From NCBI GenBank assembly GCA_001464765.1, contig LNDV01000034.1, positions 496,001-560,000 on the forward strand: a stretch of DNA of 64,000 nt, in the 5' to 3' direction. The position numbers were made by a program, and so were the translations under genes. Positions within the stretch are counted from its first letter, which is position 1. Every line of letters begins with the position of its first letter. The notes beneath the pieces were generated by a model. That model was not told the origin of the DNA and searched no databases. It was given only the letters and a program-made list of their open reading frames with translations. This document shows positions 28,035 through 38,321 of the stretch, one piece after another. Source of the DNA: Betaproteobacteria bacterium Ga0077526 (lineage in GTDB: Bacteria > Pseudomonadota > Gammaproteobacteria > Burkholderiales > Ga0077523).

Positions 28035-28227
28035 TCGGCTTCGGTCGTCGGGCTCTCCGGAGGAAGGCATCCGGCACGGGCTCCAGGGGTGCGTGCAGCC
28101 GCCAGGCGGAAATCTCTCAAAACACTAGAAATCCAGCCTTTTTCTGGACAAGTCGGTTCGAACTGCGGCAAACTGGTTCGATGACATCTTGTTATCCGAG
28201 CATTGTCCCAATGCAGGGAGGTCCGGG

Positions 28228-28662
28228 ATGAGCCGCATTCTCGTGTTGCAGGGGCCCAATCTGAACCTGCTGGGAAAGCGGGAACCCGAGAAGTACGGGA
28301 CCACCACTCTTGCGGACATCCACGCTGTCCTTGCCGCAAAAGCCACCACCGCCGGGGTCGAGTTCGAAGCCTTTCAGAGCAACGCCGAAGCCGAACTCGT
28401 CGGCAAGGTACAGAGCCTGTTCGATCGGCCGGCGGATTTCCTGATCCTGAACCCCGCTGCATTTACACATACCAGCGTGGCACTTCGCGACGCGATATCG
28501 GCAGTTCGCGTCCCGTTCATCGAAGTTCATCTCAGCAACGTGTTTGCTCGAGAAGCGTTCCGTCACCACTCGTACTTCACCGACATCGCGCTCGGAATGA
28601 TCTGCGGCCTCGGCGCGAAGGGTTACGAACTGGCGATGGACTACGCGCTCGCGCGAATCTGA
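28228..28662 (+). CDS. aroQ: Type II 3-dehydroquinate dehydratase
   Basis: A 144-residue dodecameric shikimate-pathway enzyme. It has [20 protein letters not shown] at the start, with the catalytic Tyr of the lid in KYG near residue 23, [17 protein letters not shown] near 50, [16 protein letters not shown] near 75 with the catalytic His in HTS, and [17 protein letters not shown] near 100. The start at 28228 has a GGGAGGTCCGGG ribosome-binding site; the frame extends 13 codons further upstream without conserved content. It precedes accB-accC, an arrangement shared by many proteobacteria. Confidence 0.97.
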   Translation: MSRILVLQGPNLNLLGKREPEKYGTTTLADIHAVLAAKATTAGVEFEAFQSNAEAELVGKVQSLFDRPADFLILNPAAFTHTSVALRDAISAVRVPFIEVHLSNVFAREAFRHHSYFTDIALGMICGLGAKGYELAMDYALARI

Positions 28663-28675
28663 CCGGAAGACCTCC

Positions 28676-29146
28676 ATGGACCTGCGCAAAGTAAAAGCCC
28701 TGATCGACCTGGTCGAGAAGTCCGGTATCTCCGAACTGGAGATCACCGAAGGCGAAGAACGGGTTCGCATCTCCCGCAACATGATGACAACCATCGCGGC
28801 CCCGCAGCACCTCAATGTCGCCCCCGCAGCCGTGGCGATGCCGATGGTCGCCGGTGCCCCGGTCAGCGCAGCTGCCGCCGCCGCCGCTGAGGAAGCCGCC
28901 GCGGAAGCCGAGGGCCACCGGGTGAAATCGCCCATGGTGGGGACCTTCTACCGGTCCGCCTCGCCCGGAGGCAAACCTTTCGTGGAAGTGGGCCAGACCG
29001 TCGCTGTCGGCGACACGTTGTGCATCATCGAAGCGATGAAGCTCCTGAACGAGATCGAGTCCGACCAGGCCGGCGTGGTGAAGGCGGTCCTCGTGGAAAA
29101 CGGCCAGCCGGTCGAATACGGCGAGCCGCTGGTCATCATCGGCTGA
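28676..29146 (+). CDS. accB: Biotin carboxyl carrier protein of acetyl-CoA carboxylase
   Basis: A 156-residue carrier of the acetyl-CoA carboxylase complex. The N terminus ([20 protein letters not shown]) is typical. An Ala/Pro-rich linker about 45-80 is followed by the biotinyl domain, where the modified lysine lies in EAMKLLNEI near residue 122. The thumb segment ([18 protein letters not shown]) is present, as in E. coli AccB. It starts 13 bases after aroQ and 59 bases before accC. Confidence 0.97.
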   Translation: MDLRKVKALIDLVEKSGISELEITEGEERVRISRNMMTTIAAPQHLNVAPAAVAMPMVAGAPVSAAAAAAAEEAAAEAEGHRVKSPMVGTFYRSASPGGKPFVEVGQTVAVGDTLCIIEAMKLLNEIESDQAGVVKAVLVENGQPVEYGEPLVIIG

Positions 29147-29205
29147 GTCCGCCCCTCCGGCGCCAGCCCATCGGCCGGCCCCCATCGTCAACGGATACGC
29201 GAACC

Positions 29206-30561
29206 ATGTTCGAGAAGATTCTGATCGCCAACCGCGGCGAGATCGCGTTGCGAATCCAGCGCGCCTGCCGGGAACTGGGTGTGAAGACCGTCGCGGTCCA
29301 CTCCGAAGCCGACGCGGACGCCAAGTACGTGCGTCTGGCGGACGAGTCGGTCTGTATCGGCCCGGCGCCCTCGCAACAGAGTTACCTGAATATCCCGGCC
29401 ATCATCAGCGCGGCCGAGGTCACGGACGCCGAAGCCATTCACCCGGGTTACGGATTTCTGTCCGAGAACGCGGATTTCGCGGAACGCGTGGAGAAGAGTG
29501 GCTTCGTCTTCATTGGCCCCCGCCCCGACACCATCCGGCTGATGGGCGACAAGGTGAGCGCCAAGCAGGCGATGCAGAAGGCCGGCGTGCCGGTCGTCCC
29601 GGGGGTGGAAGGCTCCCTCCCGGACAGCCCCGCCGAGATCGTGAAGATCGCCCGGAGCATCGGCTATCCCGTGATCATCAAGGCTGCCGGGGGCGGAGGC
29701 GGACGGGGCATGCGCGTCGTCTACACCGAGGCGGCGCTGCTGAACGCGGTCAATACGACCCGCGCGGAAGCCGGCGCCGCCTTCGGCAATCCGACCGTCT
29801 ACATGGAGAAGTTCCTCGAGAACCCTCGCCATATCGAAGTCCAGGTCCTCGCGGACGAGCACCGCAATGCCGTCTCCCTGGGCACACGCGACTGCTCCAT
29901 GCAGCGCCGCCACCAGAAAGTCATCGAGGAAGCGCCCGCTCCCGGCCTGACGCCCCGGGAAGTGACGAAGATCGGCGACCGATGCGCCGAGGCCTGCCGC
30001 AAGATCGCCTATCGCGGCGCCGGCACCTTCGAGTTCCTCTATGAGAAGGGCGAGTTCTTCTTCATCGAGATGAATACGCGAGTCCAGGTGGAGCACCCCG
30101 TCACGGAGATGATCACCGGCATCGACATCGTGCAGGCGCAGCTGCGCATCGCGGCGGGCGAGAAACTGCCCTTCCGTCAGCGGGATATCGAGTTCCGCGG
30201 TCACGCCATCGAATGCCGGATCAACGCCGAGCATCCGTTCAAGTTCACGCCGTCGCCCGGTCGGATCGTGTCGTGGCATGCCCCCGGAGGTCCGGGCATC
30301 CGCGTCGATTCCCACGCCTTCGCCAATTACGTGGTGCCGCCGCACTACGACTCGCTCATCGGCAAGCTGATTGCCTACGGCGCCACCCGGGAACAGGCCA
30401 TCGCGCGGATGCGGACGGCCCTCTCGGAAATGGTGGTGGAGGGCATCCAGACCAACCTGCCCCTGCACCAGGAGATCATGCTGGACAGCGCGTTCCTGCG
30501 CAGCGGCACAAGCATCCACTACCTCGAGCAGAAGCTCGCCCAGGCCAACCGCGGCGACTGA
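29206..30561 (+). CDS. accC: Biotin carboxylase subunit of acetyl-CoA carboxylase
   Basis: A 451-residue ATP-grasp enzyme that carboxylates the biotin of AccB. Blocks seen are [34 protein letters not shown] near 80, the ATP glycine loop [12 protein letters not shown] near 160, ECSM-like [15 protein letters not shown] near 235 and [15 protein letters not shown] near 290. Length matches E. coli AccC (449). It is in an operon with accB and is followed by prmA 26 bases later. Confidence 0.97.
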   Translation: MFEKILIANRGEIALRIQRACRELGVKTVAVHSEADADAKYVRLADESVCIGPAPSQQSYLNIPAIISAAEVTDAEAIHPGYGFLSENADFAERVEKSGFVFIGPRPDTIRLMGDKVSAKQAMQKAGVPVVPGVEGSLPDSPAEIVKIARSIGYPVIIKAAGGGGGRGMRVVYTEAALLNAVNTTRAEAGAAFGNPTVYMEKFLENPRHIEVQVLADEHRNAVSLGTRDCSMQRRHQKVIEEAPAPGLTPREVTKIGDRCAEACRKIAYRGAGTFEFLYEKGEFFFIEMNTRVQVEHPVTEMITGIDIVQAQLRIAAGEKLPFRQRDIEFRGHAIECRINAEHPFKFTPSPGRIVSWHAPGGPGIRVDSHAFANYVVPPHYDSLIGKLIAYGATREQAIARMRTALSEMVVEGIQTNLPLHQEIMLDSAFLRSGTSIHYLEQKLAQANRGD

Positions 30562-30587
30562 CCCGGCGCCTCCCCGGAATCGCGACG

Positions 30588-31475
30588 ATGGCCTGGCAAC
30601 GTCTCCGCATCACGGTCCGAGCCGAGGAGGCCGATGCCATCGGCGACGCCCTCCTCGAAGCCGGGGCGCTGTCGGTCGATGCCGGGGACGCCGCCTTCGG
30701 GACCGACGAGGAAAAACCGATCTTCGGGGAACCCGGCGCCGACGCCCGTGCCTGGCCCGAAACCGGAATCGCCGCGCTATTCCCCGAGAATGCCGACGTC
30801 AGCGCGGCCCTGGCGGATGCCTGCGACGCGATCGGCCTGCCCCTTCCACCCGCCGAGATCGACCCCGTCCTGGAACAGGACTGGGTCCGTCAGACCCAGA
30901 ACCAGTTCAGCCCGATACCGATCGGCCGGCGGCTGTGGATCGTACCCACATGGCATGAACCTCCCGAAGATCCGAAGGCCGTCGTCATCCGGCTCGATCC
31001 GGGACTCGCTTTCGGTACCGGCAGCCATCCCACCACCCGCCTCTGCCTCGAATGGCTCGACCGGTATCTGGAGCCCGGTGTCTCGGTGCTCGACTACGGC
31101 TGCGGCTCTGGCATCCTCGCGATTGCCGCACGCAAGCTCGGCGCTGGCGCCGTCACGGGAGTGGATGTCGACCCCAATGCCGTCATCGCGAGTCGCGACA
31201 ACGCCACACTCAACGACGCGGCCATCGAGGTGCTCGGTCCCGATGACAGGCGCGCCAGCCGGTACGACGTGGTCATCGCCAACATTCTGGCGAACCCCTT
31301 ACGTGTGCTTGCACCGCTTCTGGCGGCGAGCGTGCGCCCGGGTGGCGTGATCGTCCTTTCGGGCATCCTCGAACCGCAGCAGGCGGACGTCGTGTCGGCG
31401 TATTCGCAGTGGATACGTTTCGAGGCCCCGCTCGCCGATGACGGATGGATGTGTCTATGGGGGATCCGACACTGA
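30588..31475 (+). CDS. prmA: Ribosomal protein L11 methyltransferase
   Basis: A 295-residue SAM-dependent methyltransferase that methylates ribosomal protein L11. The N-terminal substrate-recognition domain (1-110) includes EQDWVRQTQNQFSPIPIG. The catalytic domain has FGTGSHPTTRLCLEWL near 150, the SAM motif LDYGCGSGILAIAARKLGA near 172 and VIANILANPLRVLAP near 240. It follows accC, as in many proteobacteria, and overlaps the next gene by up to 31 bases. Confidence 0.95.
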   Translation: MAWQRLRITVRAEEADAIGDALLEAGALSVDAGDAAFGTDEEKPIFGEPGADARAWPETGIAALFPENADVSAALADACDAIGLPLPPAEIDPVLEQDWVRQTQNQFSPIPIGRRLWIVPTWHEPPEDPKAVVIRLDPGLAFGTGSHPTTRLCLEWLDRYLEPGVSVLDYGCGSGILAIAARKLGAGAVTGVDVDPNAVIASRDNATLNDAAIEVLGPDDRRASRYDVVIANILANPLRVLAPLLAASVRPGGVIVLSGILEPQQADVVSAYSQWIRFEAPLADDGWMCLWGIRH

Positions 31476-32689
31476 GCGCCGCCGCCGACAGCATGCTGAC
31501 TGACTGCGGAAGCTGCGGAGCGACCTTTCGCGTCACTCCCGGGCAGTTGGGGGCATCCGGCGGCCGCGTCCGATGCGGGGAGTGCGGCGAGGTTTTCGAC
31601 GCTTTCGCGAAACTGCGTGCGGAGCCGCTGCCGGAACCGGAGATCCCCAGCGCCCCCGAGCCCGCGCCCGAACCGGTTGCCGATCGGGAACCCGAAGCGC
31701 CCTCGGCGCCGGCGATCACCGCCGCTTCCCCGGTCGAGGAAGGCGCTGCGCTGGACGATTCCCTCGTCGACGTCATCATCCCGGCCGAACTCCTTGATCT
31801 CGCTTTCGCGGCGGAGGAGAACGAGGATGCGCCGGTCTTTCCCGAGCCTGAAGCCGCCGATTTCGACGCCATGGCGGAAACGCTGGTCGCGGCGGATATT
31901 CCTGCATACGCGGAGCCGAGTGCGCCTTCCGATCCGGACGCATCACCCAGTGGGGACATGCCGGACGAGCCGTTCGACCCGGAAGCCACCGTCGTGGCGC
32001 CTGCCCCTGCGCCTGCGCCTCCCCCAGCGGCCGTCCCTGCGCCGGCAACGCCGGCACGGCTGGACGAGGCCGTGTTCGCATACCCGGACGCCCCGTCAGG
32101 CGGACTGCCCCCACCCTCGGGGACCATAGAAGGATTCGAAGCGCTCGACGAGCCGGACCCGGCCGAACCTCCACAGGAACCGTCGCCCGCGTTGGCGAAG
32201 AGCCCTCGCCGTCGAGGAGCGGTGCTGGCGCTTGCGACCGTCATCCTCGCGCTGCTGCTGCCCGTCCAGGGCATTGTGTTCTTCCGTGACCAGATCGCCG
32301 ACCGAATCCCCGCCCTCCATGCCCCTCTCGAAGCGATGTGCCGGAGCTTCGGCTGTCGTGTGGCATTGCCGCGCCTTACGGACAAGCTCGAGATCGAGAC
32401 GTCGGACCTCCAGGCTTTGGATCCCGCCCGACCCAACCGCGTGGTCCTGATCGCCACGGTGAGAAATCTCGCTCCGCTCACTCAGGCCTTTCCCTCGCTG
32501 GAACTCACCCTGACCGATCCGGAGGAACGCGCGCTGGTGAAACAGGTGTTCGATCCCGCCCAGTACCTGCCGGAGTCCGTCAGACCGGAGCAGGGGTTCG
32601 GAGCCCAATCCGAAGTGCCGATCCGCCTCCAGCTCGATACGGGAACGGTCACCGCGAGCGGCTACCGGCTGTTCCTTTTCCATCCGTAA
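31445..32689 (+). CDS. Zinc-ribbon / DUF3426 single-pass membrane protein
   Basis: A roughly 400-residue protein of a proteobacterial family. The N terminus holds an MJ0042-type zinc ribbon with two CxxC knuckles (CGSCGATFRVTPGQL then VRCGECGEVFDAF). A long acidic, Pro/Ala-rich linker about 55-240 leads to a transmembrane helix (AVLALATVILALLLPVQGIVF, about 260-280) and a C-terminal DUF3426 domain with CRSFGCRVALPRL near 305 and FPSLELTLTDPEERAL near 355. Function is unknown. Starts at 31445, 31457 and 31493 are all in frame; the last sits directly before the zinc ribbon. Positioning after prmA is common in betaproteobacteria. Confidence 0.85.
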   Translation: MDVSMGDPTLSAAADSMLTDCGSCGATFRVTPGQLGASGGRVRCGECGEVFDAFAKLRAEPLPEPEIPSAPEPAPEPVADREPEAPSAPAITAASPVEEGAALDDSLVDVIIPAELLDLAFAAEENEDAPVFPEPEAADFDAMAETLVAADIPAYAEPSAPSDPDASPSGDMPDEPFDPEATVVAPAPAPAPPPAAVPAPATPARLDEAVFAYPDAPSGGLPPPSGTIEGFEALDEPDPAEPPQEPSPALAKSPRRRGAVLALATVILALLLPVQGIVFFRDQIADRIPALHAPLEAMCRSFGCRVALPRLTDKLEIETSDLQALDPARPNRVVLIATVRNLAPLTQAFPSLELTLTDPEERALVKQVFDPAQYLPESVRPEQGFGAQSEVPIRLQLDTGTVTASGYRLFLFHP

Positions 32690-32717
32690 CCGCGCGTTCG
32701 CACGACCCGTCCGACGC

Positions 32718-32746
32718 TTGTGGCAGGGTCGCCCGCTCGGCATACT
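32718..32746 (+). promoter_or_regulatory. Candidate sigma-70 promoter for tpx
   Basis: A TTGTGG hexamer (32718-32723) and a CATACT hexamer (32741-32746) are separated by 17 bases, upstream of tpx. Both match the consensus only in part, so this is a weak candidate. Confidence 0.3.
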
Positions 32747-32781
32747 TCATCTGCATTGACCCCTGAAACAACGGAGCCGAC

Positions 32782-33282
32782 ATGGCCACAGTCACCCTGA
32801 AAGGAAACCCCGTCAGCGTCGCCGGCAGCCTGCCGAAAGCCGGCAGCGCCGCACCCGATTTCACCCTTACCACCAAGGCGCTCGGCGATGTGTCCCTCGC
32901 CGCCTGGGCCGGAAAGCGGAAGGTGTTGAACATCGTCCCGAGCCTCGATACCCCCACCTGCCAGAAGTCGACGCGCGTCTTCAATGAGAAGGCCTCTGCG
33001 ATGAAGAACGCCGTCGTCCTCGTGATCGCGGCCGATCTGCCCTTCGCGATGTCCCGGTTCTGCGGCGCAGAAGGCCTCGAGAACGTCGAAACGCTCTCGA
33101 CGTTCCGCGGTCGGGACTTCCATCGCAAGTATGGCGTCGACATCGTCGACGGTCCTCTCGAGGGACTGACTGCTCGCGCCGTCGTGGTCCTCGACGAGAA
33201 CAACAAGGTGATCCACGCCGAACTCGTGCCGGAGATCGCCAACGAACCGAACTACGACGCGGCTCTCGCAGCCCTTTCCTGA
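32782..33282 (+). CDS. tpx: Thiol peroxidase (atypical 2-Cys peroxiredoxin)
   Basis: A 166-residue peroxidase that reduces lipid and hydrogen peroxides with electrons from thioredoxin. The peroxidatic Cys60 is in [12 protein letters not shown] and the resolving Cys94 in SRFCGAEG, the spacing expected for Tpx. The N-terminal [12 protein letters not shown] is also typical. A GGAG ribosome-binding site lies just before the ATG. It appears to be a single-gene unit. Confidence 0.96.
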   Translation: MATVTLKGNPVSVAGSLPKAGSAAPDFTLTTKALGDVSLAAWAGKRKVLNIVPSLDTPTCQKSTRVFNEKASAMKNAVVLVIAADLPFAMSRFCGAEGLENVETLSTFRGRDFHRKYGVDIVDGPLEGLTARAVVVLDENNKVIHAELVPEIANEPNYDAALAALS

Positions 33283-33359
33283 CCGGTTCCAGGCCCCGGT
33301 CCGGCCCGCCACCCCAGGCGGTCGATCGGGGTCATTCCCACCCACATCGCCGAGTTCCC

Positions 33360-33650
33360 ATGGCCGCTTTCATCATCGCCAATGTCAACGTGACCGATCC
33401 CGAGGGCTTCGCCACCTACCGGGAACTCGTCGCTCCCACCGTCGCCGGCGCTGGCGGCCGCTATCGGGTCCGCGGCGGCGAAACCCGGGTCCTCGAGGGC
33501 AGTTGGTCACCGTCGCGGCTCGTCATCCTCGAGTTCGAGTCGATGGCTGCGGCCCAGGCCTGGTACGACTCTGACGCCTACGCTCCCGCCAAGGCGCTGA
33601 GAAATCGCACCGCAACGTCCGATGTCGTCCTCGTGGACGGGATCGGCTGA
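33360..33650 (+). CDS. DUF1330 family protein
   Basis: A 96-residue ferredoxin-like (dimeric alpha-beta barrel) protein. It has the family start AAFIIANVNVTDPEGFATYRE, the RYRVRGGETRVLEG block near 35, and LVILEFESMAAAQAWYDSDAY near 55. The function of DUF1330 proteins is not established. It follows tpx by 77 bases with no evident terminator between them. Confidence 0.88.
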   Translation: MAAFIIANVNVTDPEGFATYRELVAPTVAGAGGRYRVRGGETRVLEGSWSPSRLVILEFESMAAAQAWYDSDAYAPAKALRNRTATSDVVLVDGIG

Positions 33651-33859
33651 CCGCGCAAGGCTTGGCCGGCACCCCTTTTCGGGGCATTCCCTCCCAAGTT
33701 TCCAGAATGGCGCACGTTCGGCGCCTCCGGCGAACGCCCCCAAGGCGCGCTCCAGAGCGGCGTGAGGCGCGCCGGACGTCCGACTGGCACGATCGCCGCT
33801 TACGAACCATTCGATCTGGCGGCGAGCAGGTTCTGGAGCCGTGTTTCAGAAAAAAATCA

Positions 33860-33887
33860 TAGACTTTCAGGCGAAATGTCGTAAGAT
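33860..33887 (+). promoter_or_regulatory. Candidate promoter of the kinase-phosphatase-FHA block
   Basis: A TAGACT hexamer (33860-33865) and a TAAGAT hexamer (33882-33887) with 16 bases between them lie about 60 bases before the kinase gene, within a locally AT-rich stretch that stands out from the surrounding DNA. The match is moderate. Confidence 0.35.
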
Positions 33888-33947
33888 GTTCAAATGACGC
33901 GTCTAACTGCCGAAAACACAATGAATTAAGGCTTCGCGATCGCGAAC

Positions 33948-36494
33948 ATGGGCAAGCTCTCGATCTGGAAGACAGACTGGTTCCTGGCGATCGTCATCGT
34001 CGTGCTCGCCCTATTGTTCTCTTCGAGTGAAATATTCGAGAGCGTAGAGCGCAAAGCCTACGACATGGGCCTCCGGGCGACCGGGCACACTGCGAGCGAC
34101 AAGGTCGCCGTCATCGCCATCGACGACGTTTCGATCAACAACATCGGCCGCTGGCCGTGGCCGCGCGACGTACACGCCAAGATGCTGGACCTGCTGACCG
34201 GCGCCAAGGCCAAGGTAGTCGCCCACACCGCTTTCTTCTCCGAACCCCAGATCGATCCGGGGCTGCAGTACATCAACAAGCTCATCGAGGCCTACCAGGG
34301 CGTTCCCGAGACCGCCAAGGAACAGATCGGCACGATGGAGGCCCTCCTCGTCGAAGCCGAGGAAGTCCTCAACAAGGACCGCAAGCTGGCGGCATCGATC
34401 AAGAACAACGGCAATGTGATCCTTCCCCTGGCGTTCACGCTCGGTGAACCGCGCGGCAACCCGGATAGCGCGCTGCCAGAGTTCGTGCAGAAGAATGCGA
34501 TCACAGACATCGCGGACAACGTCGGAGCTGCCGCCGACAATGTCTATCCCACACCCGCCACCCAGGTGCTAGTCCCGATCGAGCCCTTCGGTGTGAATTC
34601 CGCTGCCGTCGGGCACCTCAACAGCATTCCCGATGTCGACGGCGCCAATCGCCAGGAAGCCCTGGTGATCCGCTACTACGACAGTTTCTTCCCGTCCCTG
34701 TCCCTCGCCGTGGTGGCGCGCAGCCTCAATCTCGGCCCCAAGGACGTGAAGCTGCAGCTCGGCGAAGGCGTCTCGGTCGGCAATCTGAAGATCCGCACCG
34801 ATCCCGGTCTGCGGATGTACACGTACTTCTACAAGGGCGCCGATTCCCGTCCTGCGTTCCAGGTGGATTCCTTCTACGACGTCATGAGCGGGAAAATCCC
34901 GGCCGACAAGTACCGCGACAAGATCGTCCTGATCGGCGCGGTGGCGGCAGGCGTCGGCACGACGCACGTGACCCCGGTGGAAACCTCGATGCCGCCCGTG
35001 CTGATGCTCGCGCATGCGGTGTCCGCCATCCTCCAGGAAGACTATTTCACGAAGCCCGAATGGAGCGACTGGGTCCGGCTCGCCCTGTTCCTCGTGATCG
35101 GCGCCTATCTCGCCCTGCTGCTGCCACGCCTGAAGGCCGCCACCGCGGCTGGTCTGACTGCCGCGCTCGTCATTGCGCTGGTGGGCGCCCATTTCACGAT
35201 GATGACGTCCCAGCTCATGTGGATCCCGCTGATGGGGCCCGTGATCCTGCTGCTGGTGGGGCATCTGGCACTCACGACCAAGCGGTTCCTCGTCACCGAG
35301 CGCGGCAAGATCAAGTCGGATCTCGACTCCGCGGAATCGAACCGCATGCTGGGTCTCGCGTTCCAGGGACAGGGCCAGCTGGACATGGCCTTCGACAAGT
35401 TTCGCAAGTGCCCGCTCGGCGACAATCTGATGGACAACCTCTACAACCTCGCACTGGACTTCGAGCGCAAGAGGCAGTTCAACAAGGCGCATGCGGTCTA
35501 CGAGTACATGGGGACCCACAACCCCAAGTTCCGGGACCTCGAGCAGAAGCTCTCCCGGGCCAAGCAGATGTCCGAGACGGTCATCCTGGGTGGCGGTTCG
35601 GGCCGGACGAATGCTTCCACGCTCATTCTCGATGGGGGCCAGGTCGAGAAGCCCATGCTGGGGCGCTACCAGGTGGAGCGCGAACTGGGCAAGGGCGCCA
35701 TGGGCGTGGTCTACTTCGGGAAGGATCCCAAGATCGGCCGGACAGTGGCCATCAAGACGATGGCACTGTCGCAGGAATTCGAGCCGGACGAGCTTCAGGA
35801 CGTCAAGGAGCGGTTCTTCCGCGAAGCGGAGACCGCCGGGCGCCTGAATCACCCGCACATCGTGACAATCTACGATGCTGGCGAGGAACATGATCTGGCG
35901 TATATCGCGATGGAGTTCCTCACCGGACGCGACCTGACGCCCTTCACCAAGCCCGGCACGCTCCTGCCCATGCCCAAGCTCATGAGCATCATGGCGCGGG
36001 TGGCCGAAGCGCTGGACTACGCCCACAAACAGAACGTGGTTCACCGCGACATCAAGCCCGCCAACATCATGTATGACCCGCAGACGGACTCCGTCAAGGT
36101 CACCGACTTCGGCATCGCCCGGATCACCGACTCTTCCCGGACCAAGACGGGGATGGTGCTGGGCACACCGTCTTTCATGTCGCCGGAACAACTGGCCGGC
36201 CGCAAGATCGACGGTCAGTCGGACCTCTTTTCCCTGGGCGTGATGATGTTCCAGCTGTCGTCGGGCTCTCTGCCCTTCACCGGCGAAACCATGACCCAGC
36301 TGATGTACAAGATCGCCAACGAGCCGCCGGCTGACCTGCTGACGCTCAATCCGACCCTGCCGGACTGCTTCGTGGCGATCGTCAACCGCTGTCTCGCGAA
36401 AGCAAAGGAGGAACGCTTCGCGAGCGGCGAGGAAGTAGCTGCCGCCATCCGGGCCTGTGCGGCCGGGTTTACCGAACTCGACGTGACGCTATAA
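33948..36494 (+). CDS. CHASE2-domain receptor serine/threonine protein kinase
   Basis: An 848-residue membrane kinase. Order: transmembrane helix about 11-28; extracytoplasmic CHASE2 sensor about 35-355, with the hallmark VAVIAIDDVSINNIGRWPWPRD; three closely spaced transmembrane helices about 372-445; a TPR-like helical stretch about 465-535; and a cytosolic Hanks kinase from about 570. The kinase has the Gly loop GKGAMG (581-586), ATP-binding Lys603, catalytic HRD with Asp701 in HRDIKPAN, DFG with Asp720, and the MSPEQ loop, so it should be active. The next genes encode a PP2C phosphatase (6 bases downstream) and an FHA protein, giving a full phosphorylation circuit. Its signal is unknown. 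Confidence 0.94.
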   Translation: MGKLSIWKTDWFLAIVIVVLALLFSSSEIFESVERKAYDMGLRATGHTASDKVAVIAIDDVSINNIGRWPWPRDVHAKMLDLLTGAKAKVVAHTAFFSEPQIDPGLQYINKLIEAYQGVPETAKEQIGTMEALLVEAEEVLNKDRKLAASIKNNGNVILPLAFTLGEPRGNPDSALPEFVQKNAITDIADNVGAAADNVYPTPATQVLVPIEPFGVNSAAVGHLNSIPDVDGANRQEALVIRYYDSFFPSLSLAVVARSLNLGPKDVKLQLGEGVSVGNLKIRTDPGLRMYTYFYKGADSRPAFQVDSFYDVMSGKIPADKYRDKIVLIGAVAAGVGTTHVTPVETSMPPVLMLAHAVSAILQEDYFTKPEWSDWVRLALFLVIGAYLALLLPRLKAATAAGLTAALVIALVGAHFTMMTSQLMWIPLMGPVILLLVGHLALTTKRFLVTERGKIKSDLDSAESNRMLGLAFQGQGQLDMAFDKFRKCPLGDNLMDNLYNLALDFERKRQFNKAHAVYEYMGTHNPKFRDLEQKLSRAKQMSETVILGGGSGRTNASTLILDGGQVEKPMLGRYQVERELGKGAMGVVYFGKDPKIGRTVAIKTMALSQEFEPDELQDVKERFFREAETAGRLNHPHIVTIYDAGEEHDLAYIAMEFLTGRDLTPFTKPGTLLPMPKLMSIMARVAEALDYAHKQNVVHRDIKPANIMYDPQTDSVKVTDFGIARITDSSRTKTGMVLGTPSFMSPEQLAGRKIDGQSDLFSLGVMMFQLSSGSLPFTGETMTQLMYKIANEPPADLLTLNPTLPDCFVAIVNRCLAKAKEERFASGEEVAAAIRACAAGFTELDVTL

Positions 36495-36500
36495 CGACTC

Positions 36501-37325
36501 ATGAATCTCGCCAAAGCGCTCGAGATCGCGAGCGCCACGCATACCGGCATGGTCCGCTCCCACAATGAGGACGCCATTGCAACCGACGGGACCATCGGCC
36601 TTGCCGTGCTCGCGGATGGCATGGGTGGATACAATGCCGGTGAGGTGGCGAGCGGCATTGCCGTGGCGCTCATCACCTCGGAAATGCGCCAGGCCATCGC
36701 GAAGACGAATCTGCACGGGTTGCCGCAGGACGAGGGGGACACGCAATCGGCATTGCTGCTGAAGGGCGTGATCGCCAAGACCAATACCTCGATCTTCGAA
36801 TCGGCAAACAGCCAGCCCCAGTACGCGGGCATGGGAACAACCCTGGTGGTCGCGCTGTTCCGCGACAATCGGGTTTCCGTGGCCCACATCGGCGACTCGC
36901 GGATGTACCGGCTTCGGTCGGAAAAGCTGGATCAGGTCACCCGGGATCACTCATTGCTCCAGGAACAGATCGACAGCGGAATGCTCACGAAGGAAGCGGC
37001 CCGCCGTTCCCAGAACAAGAATCTCGTCACCCGGGCGCTGGGGATCGAGCCCGAGGTGGAGGCGGAGATTCACACCTACGACGTGATGCCCGGAGACATC
37101 TTCCTGCTGTGCTCGGACGGGCTGAACGACATGGTGGAGGATGAGGACATCGAACTCACCCTCAACGCGATGGGGTCGAACCTGCCTCTGGCGGCAAACC
37201 AGTTGGTGCAGATGGCGAACGACAACGGCGGTCGCGACAATATTTCTGTCGTGCTCGTGAAGGTTAATCGGGATTTTCCCGCGGCTGACACCTGGCTTGC
37301 CCGGGTGCTATCGTGGTTCAAGTAA
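36501..37325 (+). CDS. PP2C-type serine/threonine protein phosphatase
   Basis: A 274-residue cytosolic metal-dependent phosphatase (PppA/Stp1-like). Motifs are RSHNEDA (acidic metal ligands at 23-24), VLADGMGGYNAGEVAS (Asp39), ISDS-equivalent HIGDSRMYRLR near 130, LLCSDGLNDMVEDEDI near 200 and DNISVVLVKV near 245. It lies 6 bases after the CHASE2 kinase, which it probably antagonises. A residue stretch FNGxx-like loop between the metal motifs has SANSQPQYAGMGTT, the conserved MGTT. Confidence 0.95.
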   Translation: MNLAKALEIASATHTGMVRSHNEDAIATDGTIGLAVLADGMGGYNAGEVASGIAVALITSEMRQAIAKTNLHGLPQDEGDTQSALLLKGVIAKTNTSIFESANSQPQYAGMGTTLVVALFRDNRVSVAHIGDSRMYRLRSEKLDQVTRDHSLLQEQIDSGMLTKEAARRSQNKNLVTRALGIEPEVEAEIHTYDVMPGDIFLLCSDGLNDMVEDEDIELTLNAMGSNLPLAANQLVQMANDNGGRDNISVVLVKVNRDFPAADTWLARVLSWFK

Positions 37326-37342
37326 GGACGGGGACGCAAGCT

Positions 37343-38137
37343 ATGGCCAAGTTGATTCTCACGCTCGACGGCGTCGTGCTCAAGGAGTACAGCCTCTCGA
37401 AGGAGCGCACCACGATCGGCAGGAAGGCCCACAACGATGTCCAGATCGACAATCTCGCCGTCAGCGGCGAGCATGCGGCGATCGTGACCATCCTGAACGA
37501 TTCGTTCCTCGAGGATCTGGGCAGCACCAACGGGACCCTGGTGAACGGCCAGCCGATCAAGAAGCACTTCCTGCAGAACGGGGACGTGATCGAGATCGGG
37601 AAGTACAAGGTCAAGTATATGAATGAGCAGACCAGCACCACCACGGCTGCCGACTTCGAGAAGACCATGGTGCTTCGCTCAGCGCCCGCGCGCCCCACGG
37701 AAGCCCGTATCGGCGACACCCAGACGGGCACCCGCACGGATGTCCGCCGGTCGTTCACGGACACCCAGATCAACGCGACGTCCACCTCGCACCCGATGCC
37801 GTCGGCCCATCAGTCCCATCCGGGCTCGATGCCGGGCCCGCAGGCGTCGATTCCCGGTGGCGCAGCGCCGCAGCAGGGTGTGATCCAGATCCTGTCCGGC
37901 CCGAATGCGGGCCGCGAACTGGCGCTCATCAAGGCCCTCACCACCCTCGGAAAGCCGGGTGTGCAGGTTGCCGTGATCGCCAAGCGCCCGCAGGGTTTCT
38001 TCATCACCCACGTGGAAGGCGCCAGCTACCCGGTGGTCAACGGCAGGACGCTCGATGCCCAGGCGCATCTGCTGTCCGACCACGACATCATCGAACTGGC
38101 CGGCGTGAAGATGGAGTTCTTCTTCAAGCCGTCCTGA
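37343..38137 (+). CDS. FHA domain protein
   Basis: A 264-residue cytosolic phosphothreonine-binding protein. The N-terminal FHA domain (1-95) has TTIGRKAHNDVQID, VSGEHAAI and LEDLGSTNGTLVNG, so the phosphopeptide-binding Arg, Ser, His and Asn are present. A flexible middle (about 95-185) contains several TDTQ-, TQTG-like threonines after EKTMVLR that could be kinase targets. The C-terminal part (about 190-262) resembles a second, degenerate FHA fold with VVNGRTLDAQAHLLSDHDII. It follows the phosphatase gene by 17 bases and likely docks on the phosphorylated kinase or its substrates. The ATG at 37343 is preferred over an upstream in-frame GTG. Confidence 0.92.
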   Translation: MAKLILTLDGVVLKEYSLSKERTTIGRKAHNDVQIDNLAVSGEHAAIVTILNDSFLEDLGSTNGTLVNGQPIKKHFLQNGDVIEIGKYKVKYMNEQTSTTTAADFEKTMVLRSAPARPTEARIGDTQTGTRTDVRRSFTDTQINATSTSHPMPSAHQSHPGSMPGPQASIPGGAAPQQGVIQILSGPNAGRELALIKALTTLGKPGVQVAVIAKRPQGFFITHVEGASYPVVNGRTLDAQAHLLSDHDIIELAGVKMEFFFKPS

Positions 38138-38321
38138 CGCCGGGTGCCCGCCCGGGAGCCGCCACCGCCAGTGCGGCTCAACCGGACCGCCCGGCCCACG
38201 GGCCCGGGCTCGAGCCATCCGACGTCCTCACGGGTCTGCACCGCGTCCCGCCCCCTCGCATCGTGACTCCGACCCCAGCCCAGAGTAAGGTGCAGTCTCC
38301 TTCCCCACGCGGGTACGGCGC